Below are positions 26,913 through 36,041 of a stretch of DNA of 64,000 nt, piece after piece. Where the stretch lies: positions 4,774,001 to 4,838,000 of the forward strand of contig NZ_CP108414.1 in assembly GCF_035978755.1 (NCBI RefSeq), given 5' to 3'. A program made the translations under genes and the position numbers. Below the pieces are notes generated by a model. That model was given only the letters and a program-made list of their open reading frames with translations. It made no database searches and was not told the DNA's origin. Source of the DNA: Streptomyces sp. NBC_01298. GTDB taxonomy: Bacteria > Actinomycetota > Actinomycetes > Streptomycetales > Streptomycetaceae. Every line of letters starts with the position of its first letter. The first letter of the stretch is position 1.

Positions 26913-27632
26913 ATGTACAACCCCACCGTTGCCCGGCTCACCTACCGGGCCCTGCTCGGCCGCCGCCGCGCACTGATCCTCTGTGCGCTGCCGGTCCTGC
27001 TGATCGCCATCTCCATCGCCGTGCGCGCCTTCACGGGCCTCGACGACAAGGTCGCCGCCGACCTCCTCGGCGGCTTCGCCCTGGCCACGATGGTCCCGCT
27101 GATCGGCGTCATCGCCGGCACCGGAGCCATCGGCCCGGAGATCGACGACGGCTCGATCGTCTACCTGCTCTCGAAGCCGGTGAAGCGCCCGACGATCATC
27201 ATGACGAAGCTGACCGTCGCGATCGCCGTCACCATGGTGTTCTCCGCGATCCCGACCCTGATCGCCGGCTACATCCTCAACGGCAACGGCCAGCAGATCG
27301 CCGTCGCCTACACCGTCGCCGCCCTCGTCGCCTCGGTCGCCTACAGCGCCCTGTTCCTGCTGCTGGGCACCATCAGCCGGCACGCCGTCGTCTTCGGCCT
27401 GGTCTACGCCCTGATCTGGGAGTCGCTCTTCGGCAGCCTGGTCGACGGAGCCAAGACCCTCAGCGTCCAGCAGTGGTCGCTGGCCCTCGCGCAGAAGGTC
27501 GCCGGTGAGGGGTACGTGGACGCCACCGTCGGGCTGCCCACCGCGGCGATCCTGCTCGTCGCGGTCACCGTCGGCGCCACCTTCTACGCCGGACAGAGGC
27601 TCCGCCGCCTGACCCTGGCGGGCGAGGAGTAG
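26913..27632 (+). CDS. ABC-2 type transporter permease (second pair)
   Basis: A 239-residue membrane protein with about six helices, preceded by AAGGAG. It is the permease of the second ATPase. The blocks EIDDGSIVYLLSKPVKR and the C-terminal helix are typical of ABC-2 permeases. Last gene of the operon; parS site 3 and a hairpin follow. Confidence 0.85.
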   Translation: MYNPTVARLTYRALLGRRRALILCALPVLLIAISIAVRAFTGLDDKVAADLLGGFALATMVPLIGVIAGTGAIGPEIDDGSIVYLLSKPVKRPTIIMTKLTVAIAVTMVFSAIPTLIAGYILNGNGQQIAVAYTVAALVASVAYSALFLLLGTISRHAVVFGLVYALIWESLFGSLVDGAKTLSVQQWSLALAQKVAGEGYVDATVGLPTAAILLVAVTVGATFYAGQRLRRLTLAGEE

Positions 27633-27672
27633 GACGTCCGCACCGGCGTCCCCGGGGGCTCCGTCCGCGGAT

Positions 27673-27686
27673 GTTTCACGTGAAAC
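27673..27686. other. parS centromere site 3
   Basis: Perfect GTTTCACGTGAAAC between the ABC operon and the rhomboid-like gene, directly upstream of a terminator hairpin. Confidence 0.95.
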
Positions 27687-27687
27687 A

Positions 27688-27721
27688 GTGCCCCGCCCGG
27701 CCCACCGGCCAGGCGGGGCAC
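27688..27721 (+). terminator. Terminator of the ABC operon
   Basis: GTGCCCCGCC and GGCGGGGCAC form a perfect 10-bp stem with a 14-nt loop. It lies between the parS site and the ATG of the next gene, which argues against starting that gene inside parS. Confidence 0.7.
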
Positions 27722-27745
27722 AGCTTTGCGCGAGATCATCGGTGC

Positions 27746-28387
27746 ATGATCGAGTACACCGAGCCCGAAGCGTCCAGGCCGGTACGGTCCTGGATACGTT
27801 CCGCGCCCGGTACCCACATATGGCTGCTGATCATCGCGGTCACCAGCATCGTGGTCGTCATCGTGCCCGACCATCTCGAACACGTCCTGCTCCACCGCAA
27901 CAGCAGCAATATCCACGAGCTCGCCCGCCACCCCGTACGGGCCCTGCTCAGCAGCGCGTTCTGGATCGAGGACCCGGCCTCGCTCCCGCTCTACTTCGTC
28001 CTCTTCGAGGTCTTCCAGGCCAACGTCGAGCGCTGGCTCGGCACCCTGCGCTGGCTCTTCATCATCGCGACCGGACACATCACGGCCACGCTGATCAGCC
28101 AGAAGCTGGTCCTGATGGCCATCCAGGACAACCGAGCCCCGCGCAGCATGGTCCACGTCGTCGACATCGGCGTCAGCTACGGACTCGCGACCGCCGTCGG
28201 AGTGCTCACGTACCGGCTGCCCGGCCCCTGGCGCTGGCTCTACCTGGCCGGGTCCGTGGCCTTCTTCGGGCTCCCGCTCGTCAGCGGCGGCACCTTCACC
28301 GACTTCGGCCACGCCATCGCGCTCGCCGTCGGCCTCCTCGCATGGCCGCTGACCCGCCACCCGAACCCGCACCGCGACCTCCGCTGA
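27746..28387 (+). CDS. Rhomboid-like membrane protein
   Basis: A 213-residue protein with about six hydrophobic segments. The helix with VDIGVSYG contains a Ser in a GxSxG-like setting, and a later helix has FGHAIALAVG with a His; together they resemble the rhomboid Ser-His dyad. Whether it is an active intramembrane protease is unproven. I start at MIEYTEP, because an earlier in-frame ATG (27671) lies in the parS site ahead of a terminator hairpin. Confidence 0.75.
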   Translation: MIEYTEPEASRPVRSWIRSAPGTHIWLLIIAVTSIVVVIVPDHLEHVLLHRNSSNIHELARHPVRALLSSAFWIEDPASLPLYFVLFEVFQANVERWLGTLRWLFIIATGHITATLISQKLVLMAIQDNRAPRSMVHVVDIGVSYGLATAVGVLTYRLPGPWRWLYLAGSVAFFGLPLVSGGTFTDFGHAIALAVGLLAWPLTRHPNPHRDLR

Positions 28388-28453
28388 CGCAGGGAAATTC
28401 ACTGGTACGAGGCGTGCGGCAGAGGCAGAGTGAGCCGTGCGGGGAGCAACAAG

Positions 28454-28509
28454 AAGGTCCGGAACAGCCACTTCGAGCGCGCCTCGCGGCGCGGGCCGTT
28501 CCGGACCTT
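28454..28509. terminator. Bidirectional terminator hairpin
   Basis: AAGGTCCGGAAC and GTTCCGGACCTT form a perfect 12-bp stem, and the loop contains further complementary GC-rich sequence. It separates the convergent rhomboid-like and HAD genes. Confidence 0.75.
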
Positions 28510-28528
28510 CCGTTCGTCTTCCGCCTGG

Positions 28529-29341
28529 TTACGCGGCGCCCAGCAGACGCTCCAGGACCACGGCGATGCCGTCCTCCTGGTTGGAGGTGGTGACCTCGTC
28601 CGCCACCGCCTTGAGCTCCGCGTGCGCGTTGGCCATCGCCACTCCGTGCGCGGCCCAGCCGAACATCGGTATGTCGTTGGGCATGTCGCCGAAGGCGATC
28701 GTCTCCGCCGCCTTCACCCCCAGCCGGCGCGCGGCCAGCGAGAGGCCGGTGGCCTTGCTCAGCCCCAGCGGCAGGATCTCCACGACACCCGGACCGGCCA
28801 TGACGATGCCGACCAGGCTGCCCACGGTCTCCCGGGCCACCCGGACGAGGGCGTCCTCGTCCAGCTCGGGGTGCTGGATGTACAGCTTGTTCAGCGGAGC
28901 CGACCAGACCTCGGCGGTGTCCTCCAGGTAGATCGCGGGAAGGCCCTCCTGGACCTGGTAGCCGGGGCCGATGAGCACCTCGCCCTCGACTCCGTCCCGG
29001 CTGGCGGCGATCGCCAGCGGACCCACCTCGGCCTCGATCTTCTCCAGGGCCAGCGCGGCCAGCTTCCGGTCGAGCGTCACCGAGGTCAGCAGCCGGTGCG
29101 CGCCCGCGTCGTAGACCTGCGCGCCCTGGCCGCAGACGGCGATGCCCTTGTAGCCGAGGTCGTCGAGGACGTGCCGGGTCCACGGCACGGCACGGCCGGT
29201 GACGATGATGTGCGCTGCGCCCGCCGCGGTGGCCGCGAGGAGGGCCTCACGGGTGCGCTCCGAGACGGTGTCGTCGCCGCGCAGCAGCGTCCCGTCGAGG
29301 TCGGTCGCGACGAGTTTGTACGGGAACGGGGCCGTGCTCAC
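28529..29341 (-). CDS. Cof-type HAD-superfamily phosphatase
   Basis: A 270-residue HAD phosphatase: [11 protein letters not shown] near residue 13 carries the nucleophile and [11 protein letters not shown] is motif IV, with a type-IIB cap between. The GTG start overlaps the serS stop (GTGA), so it is co-expressed with seryl-tRNA synthetase. Substrate unknown. It resembles the HAD gene at 9405-10355 in length, motifs and cap type. Confidence 0.88.
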   Translation of the reverse strand: MSTAPFPYKLVATDLDGTLLRGDDTVSERTREALLAATAAGAAHIIVTGRAVPWTRHVLDDLGYKGIAVCGQGAQVYDAGAHRLLTSVTLDRKLAALALEKIEAEVGPLAIAASRDGVEGEVLIGPGYQVQEGLPAIYLEDTAEVWSAPLNKLYIQHPELDEDALVRVARETVGSLVGIVMAGPGVVEILPLGLSKATGLSLAARRLGVKAAETIAFGDMPNDIPMFGWAAHGVAMANAHAELKAVADEVTTSNQEDGIAVVLERLLGAA

Positions 29342-30615
29342 TTGGCGATCGGCTCCAGGATTTCCCGACCGCCCAGGTAGGGCCGGAGCACCGGGGGAAC
29401 GTGGACCGTGCCGTCGGCCTGCTGGTGGTTCTCCAGGATCGCGACGATCGTGCGCGGGACCGCGCACAGCGTTCCGTTCAGGGTGGACAGCGGAGCGGTC
29501 TTCTTGCCGTCGCGGTAGCGGATCGACAGGCGGCGCGCCTGGAAGCCGTCACAGTTCGAGGCGGAGGTCAGCTCGCGGTACTTGCCCTGGGTGGGGATCC
29601 ACGCCTCGCAGTCGAACTTGCGCGAGGCGGAGGTGCCCAGGTCTCCGGTGGCGACGTCGATGACCTGGAACGGCAGCTCCAGGCTGGTCAGCCACTGCTT
29701 CTCCCAGTCCAGGAGGCGCTGGTGCTCGGCCTCGGCCTCCTCCGGCGCGACGTACGAGAACATCTCGACCTTGTCGAACTGGTGGACGCGGAAGATGCCG
29801 CGGGTGTCCTTGCCGTACGTGCCGGCCTCGCGGCGGAAGCACGGGGAGAAGCCGGCGTAGCGCAGCGGCAGCTTGTCCGCGTCGATGATCTCGTCCATGT
29901 GGTACGCGGCGAGCGGTACCTCGGAGGTGCCGACCAGATAGAGGTCGTCGCCCTCCAGGTGGTACACGTTCTCCGCGGCCTGGCCGAGGAAGCCGGTGCC
30001 CTCCATGGCGCGCGGGCGGACCAGCGCCGGAGTGAGCATCGGGGTGAAGCCGGCCTCGGTGGCCTGGGCGATGGCCGCGTTGACGAGCGCGAGCTCCAGC
30101 AGGGCGCCGATGCCCGTGAGGTAGTAGAAGCGCGAGCCGGACACCTTGGCGCCGCGCTCGACGTCGATGGCGCCCAGGGACTCGCCGAGCTCCAGGTGGT
30201 CCTTGGGCGCGAAGCCCTCGGCGCCGAAGTCGCGGATGGTGCCGTGCGTCTCGAGGACGACGAAGTCCTCCTCGCCGCCGACGGGCACGTCCGTGTGGAC
30301 GACGTTGCCGAGGCGCAGGAGCAGCTGCTTGGCGGCTTCGTCCGCCTCGTTCTGCTCGGCCTCGGCGGCCTTGACGTCCTGCTTGAGCTGATCGGCCTTC
30401 TTCAGCAGCTCGGCCCGCTCCTCCGGAGAGGCCTTGGGGATGAGCTTGCCGAGCGACTTCTGCTCGTTGCGGAGTTCGTCGAATCGCATGCCGGAGGACC
30501 TGCGGCGCTCGTCGGCGGAGAGCAGTGCGTCGACGAGGGCGACGTCCTCTCCACGGGCGCGCTGCGAGGCGCGGACACGGTCAGGGTCTTCACGGAGCAG
30601 CCGGAGGTCAATCAC
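29338..30615 (-). CDS. serS: Seryl-tRNA synthetase
   Basis: Class II aminoacyl-tRNA synthetase that charges tRNA-Ser, 425 residues. The N-terminal [18 protein letters not shown] begins the long tRNA-binding coiled coil (to about residue 105); motif 2 includes [18 protein letters not shown] and motif 3 ends the catalytic core. The GTG start follows GGAGGG with almost no spacer, and a TAGCCT box lies about 10 bases upstream, so a leaderless or near-leaderless message is possible. Ends in an overlap with the HAD gene. The tRNA-Ser(UGA) gene lies 21 kb away. Confidence 0.97.
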   Translation of the reverse strand: MIDLRLLREDPDRVRASQRARGEDVALVDALLSADERRRSSGMRFDELRNEQKSLGKLIPKASPEERAELLKKADQLKQDVKAAEAEQNEADEAAKQLLLRLGNVVHTDVPVGGEEDFVVLETHGTIRDFGAEGFAPKDHLELGESLGAIDVERGAKVSGSRFYYLTGIGALLELALVNAAIAQATEAGFTPMLTPALVRPRAMEGTGFLGQAAENVYHLEGDDLYLVGTSEVPLAAYHMDEIIDADKLPLRYAGFSPCFRREAGTYGKDTRGIFRVHQFDKVEMFSYVAPEEAEAEHQRLLDWEKQWLTSLELPFQVIDVATGDLGTSASRKFDCEAWIPTQGKYRELTSASNCDGFQARRLSIRYRDGKKTAPLSTLNGTLCAVPRTIVAILENHQQADGTVHVPPVLRPYLGGREILEPIAK

Positions 30616-31142
30616 CCCTCCAGGCTACCGGGCCGGGCTTCGGGGGATCGCACCGATATCACGCTGCGTGTCGCTTTGTCCTAATTGCCGCGAATGGAAA
30701 ACTTCGGGCGGGAGAGTGGAAGCACCCCTTCCGCGGGGCCCGATAAAACCGGCCCCATTCCCCGAAAAGGGGCGCCCCGGCAGCGATCGGGCAGCCTCTG
30801 AGCAGGGTGGAAGGGTCTTCCTTGTCCACAGGAATTCCCCAGGCGACCGGCTTATCCACAGGCTGTGCGCGGGATCTGTGGACACAGGAATAGATCAATC
30901 CCGGCTGTGGAGCGAGCGGGCCCAATCAGGGTTCAAACCACCCTCACACACTCATTCGGGTGGGAATGACTCGCCCCAAAGAGTTGATCGGTGATACAGG
31001 GGTGACGCCGTTCACCTCCCGCTCGTCAGCGCGAAACCTGCGCCACCCGACCGATTTGTCGACCTTGTCGTGTTGCTCTGTCGACTTGTCCCCAGGTCCG
31101 CACCGATACCTGTGGATAACTCTGTGGACAGTGGACAGAGCG
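30616..31142. other. Intergenic DnaA-box cluster between serS and pheA
   Basis: 527 bp without a gene. Boxes matching the Streptomyces DnaA consensus: TTGTCCACA (30822-30830), TTATCCACA (30852-30860), reverse GTGTCCACA (30877-30885), reverse TTATCCACA (31111-31119) and reverse CTGTCCACA (31123-31131). Near-boxes lie at 31086-31094 and 31130-31138. The left boxes point right and most of the right boxes point left. DnaA-titrating clusters (named H69, H24, D78) are known near oriC in S. coelicolor; identity with one of them is likely but not shown. The left part also holds the serS promoter region. Confidence 0.75.
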
Positions 31143-32078
31143 TCAGGGGCGCCCGTCGAGGCAACGCGTCAGCCAGTCCGAGGCCGCGGTGAACTCGCTG
31201 TCGGAGGTGCCGGCCCGGGCGGCCTGGACGTCACCCTGAGCGACACCGGCGCGCGGGTAGGAACCGAGGAACCGGATCTGGGGGCAGGTGCGCTTGAGGC
31301 CCATGAGCGCCTCGCCGACCCGGCGGTCGGAGATGTGCCCCTCGGCGTCGACGGCGAAGCAGTAGTTGCCGATTCCCGCACCCGTCGGACGGGACTGGAT
31401 CAGCATCAGGTTGACCCCGCGGACGGCGAACTCCTGGAGCAGCTCCAGCAGCGCGCCGGGCCGGTCGTCGCCCATCCACAGCACGACGGAGGTCTTGTCG
31501 GCGCCGGTCGGCGCGGCCGGACGGGCGGGACGCCCGACGAGCACGAAGCGGGTCTCGGCGTTCTGCGCGTCGTGGATCTCGGTGACCAGCGGGACCAGTC
31601 CGTAGGTGGTGGCCGCGAACTCACCCGCGAAGGCGGCGTCGAAGCGGCCCTCCTGGACCAGCCGGGCACCGTCGGCATTGGACGCCGCCGACTCCCACAG
31701 GGCGTCCGGCAGGTTGGACCGCAGCCAGTTGCGCACCTGCGGCTGGGCGACCGGGTGCCCGGTGACGGTCTTGACGTCCGACAGCTTGGTCCCGGGACGC
31801 ACCAGGAGCGCGAACGCGATGGGGAGCAGCACCTCGCGATAGATCATCAGCGGTACGCCGGCGGCCAGCTCGTCCAGGGTCGAGGTGACCCCGCCCTCCA
31901 CCGAGTTCTCGATCGGGACGAGGGCCGCCGCGGCCTCGCCGTTGCGCACGGCGTCCAGAGCGGCCGGGACCGAAACCATCGGGACGAGCTCCCGGGTCGC
32001 GGCTTCGGGCAGGGTGCGAAGGGCGGCTTCGGTGAACGTGCCTTCGGGACCGAGATAGGTGAAGCGGGTGGCCGACAT
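31143..32078 (-). CDS. pheA: Prephenate dehydratase
   Basis: Converts prephenate to phenylpyruvate in phenylalanine synthesis. 311 residues: PDT domain from YLGPEGTFTEAAL, with VPIENSVEGGV and the catalytic TRF motif (ETRFVLVG), followed by an ACT domain (PGALLELLQEFAVRGVNL, then QSRPT in place of ESRP) for feedback by phenylalanine. No chorismate mutase domain is fused, as usual in actinobacteria. It reads away from the DnaA-box cluster's right edge, which is downstream of its stop codon. Confidence 0.96.
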   Translation of the reverse strand: MSATRFTYLGPEGTFTEAALRTLPEAATRELVPMVSVPAALDAVRNGEAAAALVPIENSVEGGVTSTLDELAAGVPLMIYREVLLPIAFALLVRPGTKLSDVKTVTGHPVAQPQVRNWLRSNLPDALWESAASNADGARLVQEGRFDAAFAGEFAATTYGLVPLVTEIHDAQNAETRFVLVGRPARPAAPTGADKTSVVLWMGDDRPGALLELLQEFAVRGVNLMLIQSRPTGAGIGNYCFAVDAEGHISDRRVGEALMGLKRTCPQIRFLGSYPRAGVAQGDVQAARAGTSDSEFTAASDWLTRCLDGRP

Positions 32079-32120
32079 GCGATCAGCCTAATGCCGGGGC
32101 CCGGACGCCACCCGGGCTGT

Positions 32121-33455
32121 TCACCCTTCGAGCAGCCGCTGCCCCACGTACTCCCCGGCGCCCGCGCCCGGCGGCACCGCGTACAGGCCGCTCGACTCGT
32201 GCCGGATGAATTCCGACAGGGCGTCGCCGCGGTCGAGCTTGCGCTGAACGGGGACGAAACCGCGGGACGGGTCGGCCTGCCAGCAGATGAAGAGCAGCCC
32301 GGCGTCGGGGGTTCCGTCGGCGGCGATCCCGTCGTGGAAGGAGAAGGGGCGCCGGAGCATGGCCGCTCCGCCGTTCTGAGCGGGAGCGGAGATCCGGGCA
32401 TGAGCGTTGGAGGGGATCACCGGCTTCCCGTCGGCGCCGATCTTGTCGAAGGCCGGGGCGGTGGTCTCGTCGCCGCCGGTCAGTGGGGCGCCGGTGGCCT
32501 TCGTACGGCCGATGACCTGTTCCTGCTGGGCGAGCGACCGCTGGTCCCAGTGGTCGAGGAGCATGCGGATGCGGCGTACGACGGCGTACGAGCCCCCGAC
32601 CATCCAGGCGTGCTCCGGGGGCACGGCGCCCTGGACGAAGATCCGCCGGTCGAAGTCGGCTTCTGTGGGCTTCGGATTGTTGGTCCCGTCGACCTGACCC
32701 ATGAGGTTGCGGGCGGTCATGGGCGAGGCGGTGGCACCGGGAGAACGGTTGAAGCCGTTCATCTGCCAGCGCGGCCGGGCGGCCTCTCCGGCGTCCTTCT
32801 GCAGCGCGCGCAGCGCGTGGAAGGCGACCAGCGCGTCGTCGGAGCCGATCTGGACCCAGAGGTCGCCGTTGCTGCGCTGCGGGTCGAGCCGGTCGGCGGA
32901 GAAGTCCGGCAGCGGGTCGAGGGCGGCCGGACGGCGCGCGGCGAGGCCGGTGCGCTCGAAGAAGGAGTGCCCGAAGCCGAAGGTCACCGTGAGGGAGGAA
33001 GGGCCGGAGCCGAGCGCGATGCCGGTGTCGGCGACCGCTGCGGTCTCGCCCGCCGTCAGCCGCCGCGCGGTATCGGACCAGCGCCGCATCAGTGCGGCGG
33101 CCTCGGTGCGCCCGGCACCGGGCGCCAGATCGAAGGCGAGTACGTGTCCCTTGGCTTGGAGGGGTGTGGTGATGCCGGCCTGGTGATCCCCGTCGAAGGC
33201 GACCCGGGTCGCGCCGAGGCTGCCGGAAGCGCCGCCGGAGCCGGTCGTACGGGACCCCGTGACCCCGGACTGGACGAGGGCTCCGCCGGCGGCGCCGAGT
33301 GCGAGCCCGGCGGCGCCCGCGGCGCCGACCGTGCCCAGCAGACGGCGCCGGGAAATCTCGATGCCGGGGAGCTCCGTGCCGGTCCCGACGTTCTCGACGC
33401 TCTCGCCGGTCTTGGTGTTCTTGGTGCTCTCGGTCGTCTCGCTGTTCTGGGTCAC
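32121..33455 (-). CDS. dtpA: Tat-exported DyP-type haem peroxidase (DtpA/EfeB-like)
   Basis: A 444-residue dye-decolourising peroxidase. A Tat signal with SRRRLLG near residue 35 exports it folded. The family hallmarks are GQVDGT (GxxDG catalytic Asp), SNAHAR with the proximal haem His, and RRPFSFHDG. In S. lividans the equivalent DtpA lies in the same gene set with Sco and ECuC and is needed for maturation of the copper oxidase GlxA and for copper-dependent development. The GTG start lies five bases after the CopC-CopD stop, so it is the last gene of the copper operon. An EfeB-like iron function is the alternative. Confidence 0.9.
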   Translation of the reverse strand: MTQNSETTESTKNTKTGESVENVGTGTELPGIEISRRRLLGTVGAAGAAGLALGAAGGALVQSGVTGSRTTGSGGASGSLGATRVAFDGDHQAGITTPLQAKGHVLAFDLAPGAGRTEAAALMRRWSDTARRLTAGETAAVADTGIALGSGPSSLTVTFGFGHSFFERTGLAARRPAALDPLPDFSADRLDPQRSNGDLWVQIGSDDALVAFHALRALQKDAGEAARPRWQMNGFNRSPGATASPMTARNLMGQVDGTNNPKPTEADFDRRIFVQGAVPPEHAWMVGGSYAVVRRIRMLLDHWDQRSLAQQEQVIGRTKATGAPLTGGDETTAPAFDKIGADGKPVIPSNAHARISAPAQNGGAAMLRRPFSFHDGIAADGTPDAGLLFICWQADPSRGFVPVQRKLDRGDALSEFIRHESSGLYAVPPGAGAGEYVGQRLLEG

Positions 33456-33460
33456 GCTGG

Positions 33461-35527
33461 TCAGCCGATCTTCACGTTCTTCTGGACGGTCGTCTGGTCG
33501 ATGTCGGAGGTGCGGACCGTCACGTCGATCCGCCAGTCGCCGGTCAGCGGCAGCTGGACGCCCGACGCGGTCCAGTGACCGGGAGCCGCGCGCTCGGGCA
33601 GGACCGGAAGGGGGCCGATCTCCTTGGCCTCCAAGGTGAAGGACACCCTCAGCTCGGGCAGGTCGAGCGGCTTGCCGTCGGGGGTCTCGGCCCACACGTG
33701 GAGCGTGTTCGCACCGACGCGGCCCGGGTCGAGCTGGAGCCGGACCGAACCCTGGCCGTTCTGGCCGCCGGTGTCGAAGGGCAGCGTGACCTTGACCGCG
33801 CGGTCGGGAACGGCGGTGGCGGTGGAGCCCCGCCCGGCCTCCAGCTCCGCGGCACGGCCGGGCTCGGTACTGGTGAGGATGGTGGTGACGGCCAGCAGGA
33901 CCACGGCGACACCCGCCTCGGCGAGGACGGAGCGGCGCAGGCCGGAGCGGTCCGGGTCGGCGTCACGGACCTGCTTCTCCCGCGCGGTGCGCCGGGCGGC
34001 GCTCTGGCGCGCGAGCTGCGCGGCGCGCCGGGGGTCGGAAGAGACGCTGTCGGACACGGCGGTGGTGTTCGGGGCGGCGGTCACGGGCGATGTTTCACGT
34101 GAAACATCGGAGGCGTGCTCCCCCACCCCCTCCCCTTCGCTCTCGCCCGGGCCCCCGGCCAGCCGTCCGGTCCACTTCCGGGAGGTATAGGCGATGGCGA
34201 CGACGAGGGTGACGAGTCCGATCTTGACGAGCAGCAGCCGGCCGTAATCGGTCCCGGTCAGTGCGGACCAACTGCCGACCTGGCGCCAGGCCTGGTAGGT
34301 GCCGGTGCAGGCCAGGACCACAACGCTGGTGAAGGCGACGGTGGAGAAGCGCCGGATGGCCGTGCGCTCGATCCCGGGAACCTTGTGCAGCGCGACGAGC
34401 AGCGCGGTGAGTCCACCGAGCCACACGGCGACGGCCAGCAGGTGCAGGATGTCGACGGGCATGGCGAGGGCGGGCTGGATGCCGGTCGAGGCGTGCTCGG
34501 ACAGTGCCCAGGTGGCGGCGATGCCGCCGGCGACGACGGTCCCGCCGATACCGAGTCCGAAGACGAGGTCGCTCTCCCCCTTGGCGTCCTCTTCGGAGGT
34601 CTCGGAAGCAGCGTCCGTGCCGTCCGATCCTTCCGTGTCCGCCGTGTCCGCCGTGTCCTCCGTGTCGTCCGCACTAGCGTCGCCGTCCGTGCCCGCCGAC
34701 GTATGACGCCGGGCATAGGAGCCGAAGAGCACGGTGATGAACAGTGCGGCGGCGCCGAGGAGCAGCAGCCGCGAGACGAGCGAGGCCCCGGACTTCGTCT
34801 CCAGGACGGCCTTCAGCCCGGCGAGGTCGAAGGCGTCGGCGAAGTTCCCCGACCCGGTGTACGGGTTGCGGAGCAGCAGCATCACCAGGGTGGCCACGGT
34901 GAGCGCGACCCAGGCGCGTACGACCAGCCTCTGCATCGGCCGCTGCGCGGCGCCCCGGCGCCAGCACAGAAGGATGAAGGCGGCGGCGCCGACGAGCACG
35001 GCGAACCCGGCGTAGGCCACGTAGCGAGCGATGCCGTAGGCGACGGCGACGGGACCGTCGCCCGCCGTCCGCGAGGGCAGCGAGACGTCGGTCTCGGAGG
35101 GGGCTCCGATGGAGAAGGTGAAGGCGCCGGAGACCGGGTGGCTGTCGGCGGATATGGCCTGCCAGGCGACGGTGTAGGTGCCGTCCGGCAGTCCGGGGCG
35201 CAGGGCGGTGCCGTAGCGGATGAGGTTCCCGCTGCAGAGGTCGCGCAGTTCACCGGTGTCGACGCGCTTGCCCCGGGGGTCCAGGACGCGGATGGAGTCG
35301 CCGTTCATGGCGACCCCCTCCGAGAAGGAGAGGGTGATCTGGGCGGGCGCCGTGGCGACCACCGCCCCGTCCGTGGGGTCGCTCGCGGTCAGCGCGGCGT
35401 GTGCCGAGGCCGGCGCGGCAGCGGCGAAGAAGGCTGCCAGCAGTGCGGCGAGGACCAGCGTGAGCCGCGGCAGGAGTGCCGTGGCACGGACGCGGGCCGT
35501 GGATGGGGTCGGGGCGGTGGCCGTCAT
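33461..35527 (-). CDS. CopC-CopD fusion copper protein
   Basis: A 688-residue exported and membrane protein. After a signal peptide the mature CopC domain starts at His (SAHAALTASDP), which with later His (ADSHPVSG) can bind Cu. CopD-like helices follow from about residue 155 to 455, interrupted by an acidic DTADTEG-rich loop at 279-312; the C-terminal 170 residues hold one more helix and a beta-rich extracytoplasmic domain. Likely takes copper across or into the membrane for the Sco/PCuAC/DtpA system. parS site 4 lies inside the gene and encodes DVSRET near residue 475. Confidence 0.88.
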   Translation of the reverse strand: MTATAPTPSTARVRATALLPRLTLVLAALLAAFFAAAAPASAHAALTASDPTDGAVVATAPAQITLSFSEGVAMNGDSIRVLDPRGKRVDTGELRDLCSGNLIRYGTALRPGLPDGTYTVAWQAISADSHPVSGAFTFSIGAPSETDVSLPSRTAGDGPVAVAYGIARYVAYAGFAVLVGAAAFILLCWRRGAAQRPMQRLVVRAWVALTVATLVMLLLRNPYTGSGNFADAFDLAGLKAVLETKSGASLVSRLLLLGAAALFITVLFGSYARRHTSAGTDGDASADDTEDTADTADTEGSDGTDAASETSEEDAKGESDLVFGLGIGGTVVAGGIAATWALSEHASTGIQPALAMPVDILHLLAVAVWLGGLTALLVALHKVPGIERTAIRRFSTVAFTSVVVLACTGTYQAWRQVGSWSALTGTDYGRLLLVKIGLVTLVVAIAYTSRKWTGRLAGGPGESEGEGVGEHASDVSRETSPVTAAPNTTAVSDSVSSDPRRAAQLARQSAARRTAREKQVRDADPDRSGLRRSVLAEAGVAVVLLAVTTILTSTEPGRAAELEAGRGSTATAVPDRAVKVTLPFDTGGQNGQGSVRLQLDPGRVGANTLHVWAETPDGKPLDLPELRVSFTLEAKEIGPLPVLPERAAPGHWTASGVQLPLTGDWRIDVTVRTSDIDQTTVQKNVKIG
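34092..34105. other. parS centromere site 4 (inside copCD)
   Basis: Perfect GTTTCACGTGAAAC within a coding sequence, read as DVSRET on the minus strand. Symmetry extends to CGAT...ATCG (34088-34109, 22 bp). The loop of the protein tolerates the motif. Confidence 0.95.
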
Positions 35528-35549
35528 GGCGTGTCAGTCCCTCGGTCCG

Positions 35550-36041
35550 TCAGTGGGCGGTGCCATCGGTGGATGTCGGAGCCTTGTACGTCCGCTCCTT
35601 GACGTCCAGCTCGACCTTGACCGGGCCGGACTTCTCGAAGCGCAGTTCGACGGTGACCTTGTCGCCGACCTTGGGGGTGTTCTTGAGCCCCATGAACATG
35701 ATGTGGTTCCCGCCGCGCGCCAACTTCAGCTCGCCGTTCCCGGGCACGTCCATGGAGTGCACCTGCTGCATCTTCTGATCCTTGGTCGCGTGGACCTGGA
35801 GATCGTCGGAGAGCGGGCTCGTGGCACCGGTCAGCTTGTCGGCCGTCTTGGAGTCGTTCTTGATGACCATGAACGCGCCGGCCATCTGGTCGTTCACGGG
35901 CTCCGGCATGTAGCCCCCGCTGACCGTCAGCTTCGGAGCGTCGCCCGAAGCCGAGTCGGAGTCCGAGGAGCAGCCGGATATGGCGAGCGCGGCCGTCAGG
36001 GAGAGGGCGGCGGCGAGGGTGCGGGTGGTGCGGGCGTTCAC
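35550..36041 (-). CDS. ecuC: PCu(A)C-type extracytoplasmic copper chaperone lipoprotein
   Basis: A 163-residue lipoprotein with lipobox ISGC near residue 23. The copper site is the H...M...H.M pattern: VHATKDQKM, then HSM, and GGNHIMFMG. PCu(A)C proteins carry Cu(I) to the CuA or other oxidase centres with Sco. The S. lividans counterpart is called ECuC. The GTG start overlaps the sco stop. Followed 23 bp later by the CopC-CopD gene. Confidence 0.92.
   Translation of the reverse strand: MNARTTRTLAAALSLTAALAISGCSSDSDSASGDAPKLTVSGGYMPEPVNDQMAGAFMVIKNDSKTADKLTGATSPLSDDLQVHATKDQKMQQVHSMDVPGNGELKLARGGNHIMFMGLKNTPKVGDKVTVELRFEKSGPVKVELDVKERTYKAPTSTDGTAH

Noticed and set aside
27671..27745. Starting the rhomboid-like gene at the ATG inside parS (MFHVKQ)
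   Set aside because: A terminator hairpin lies between this ATG and MIEY, and there is no ribosome site; membrane-protein sequence begins after MIEY.
30616..31142. The DnaA-box cluster as oriC itself
   Set aside because: Too few boxes, and dnaA and dnaN are not adjacent; Streptomyces oriC lies between those genes with many more boxes.
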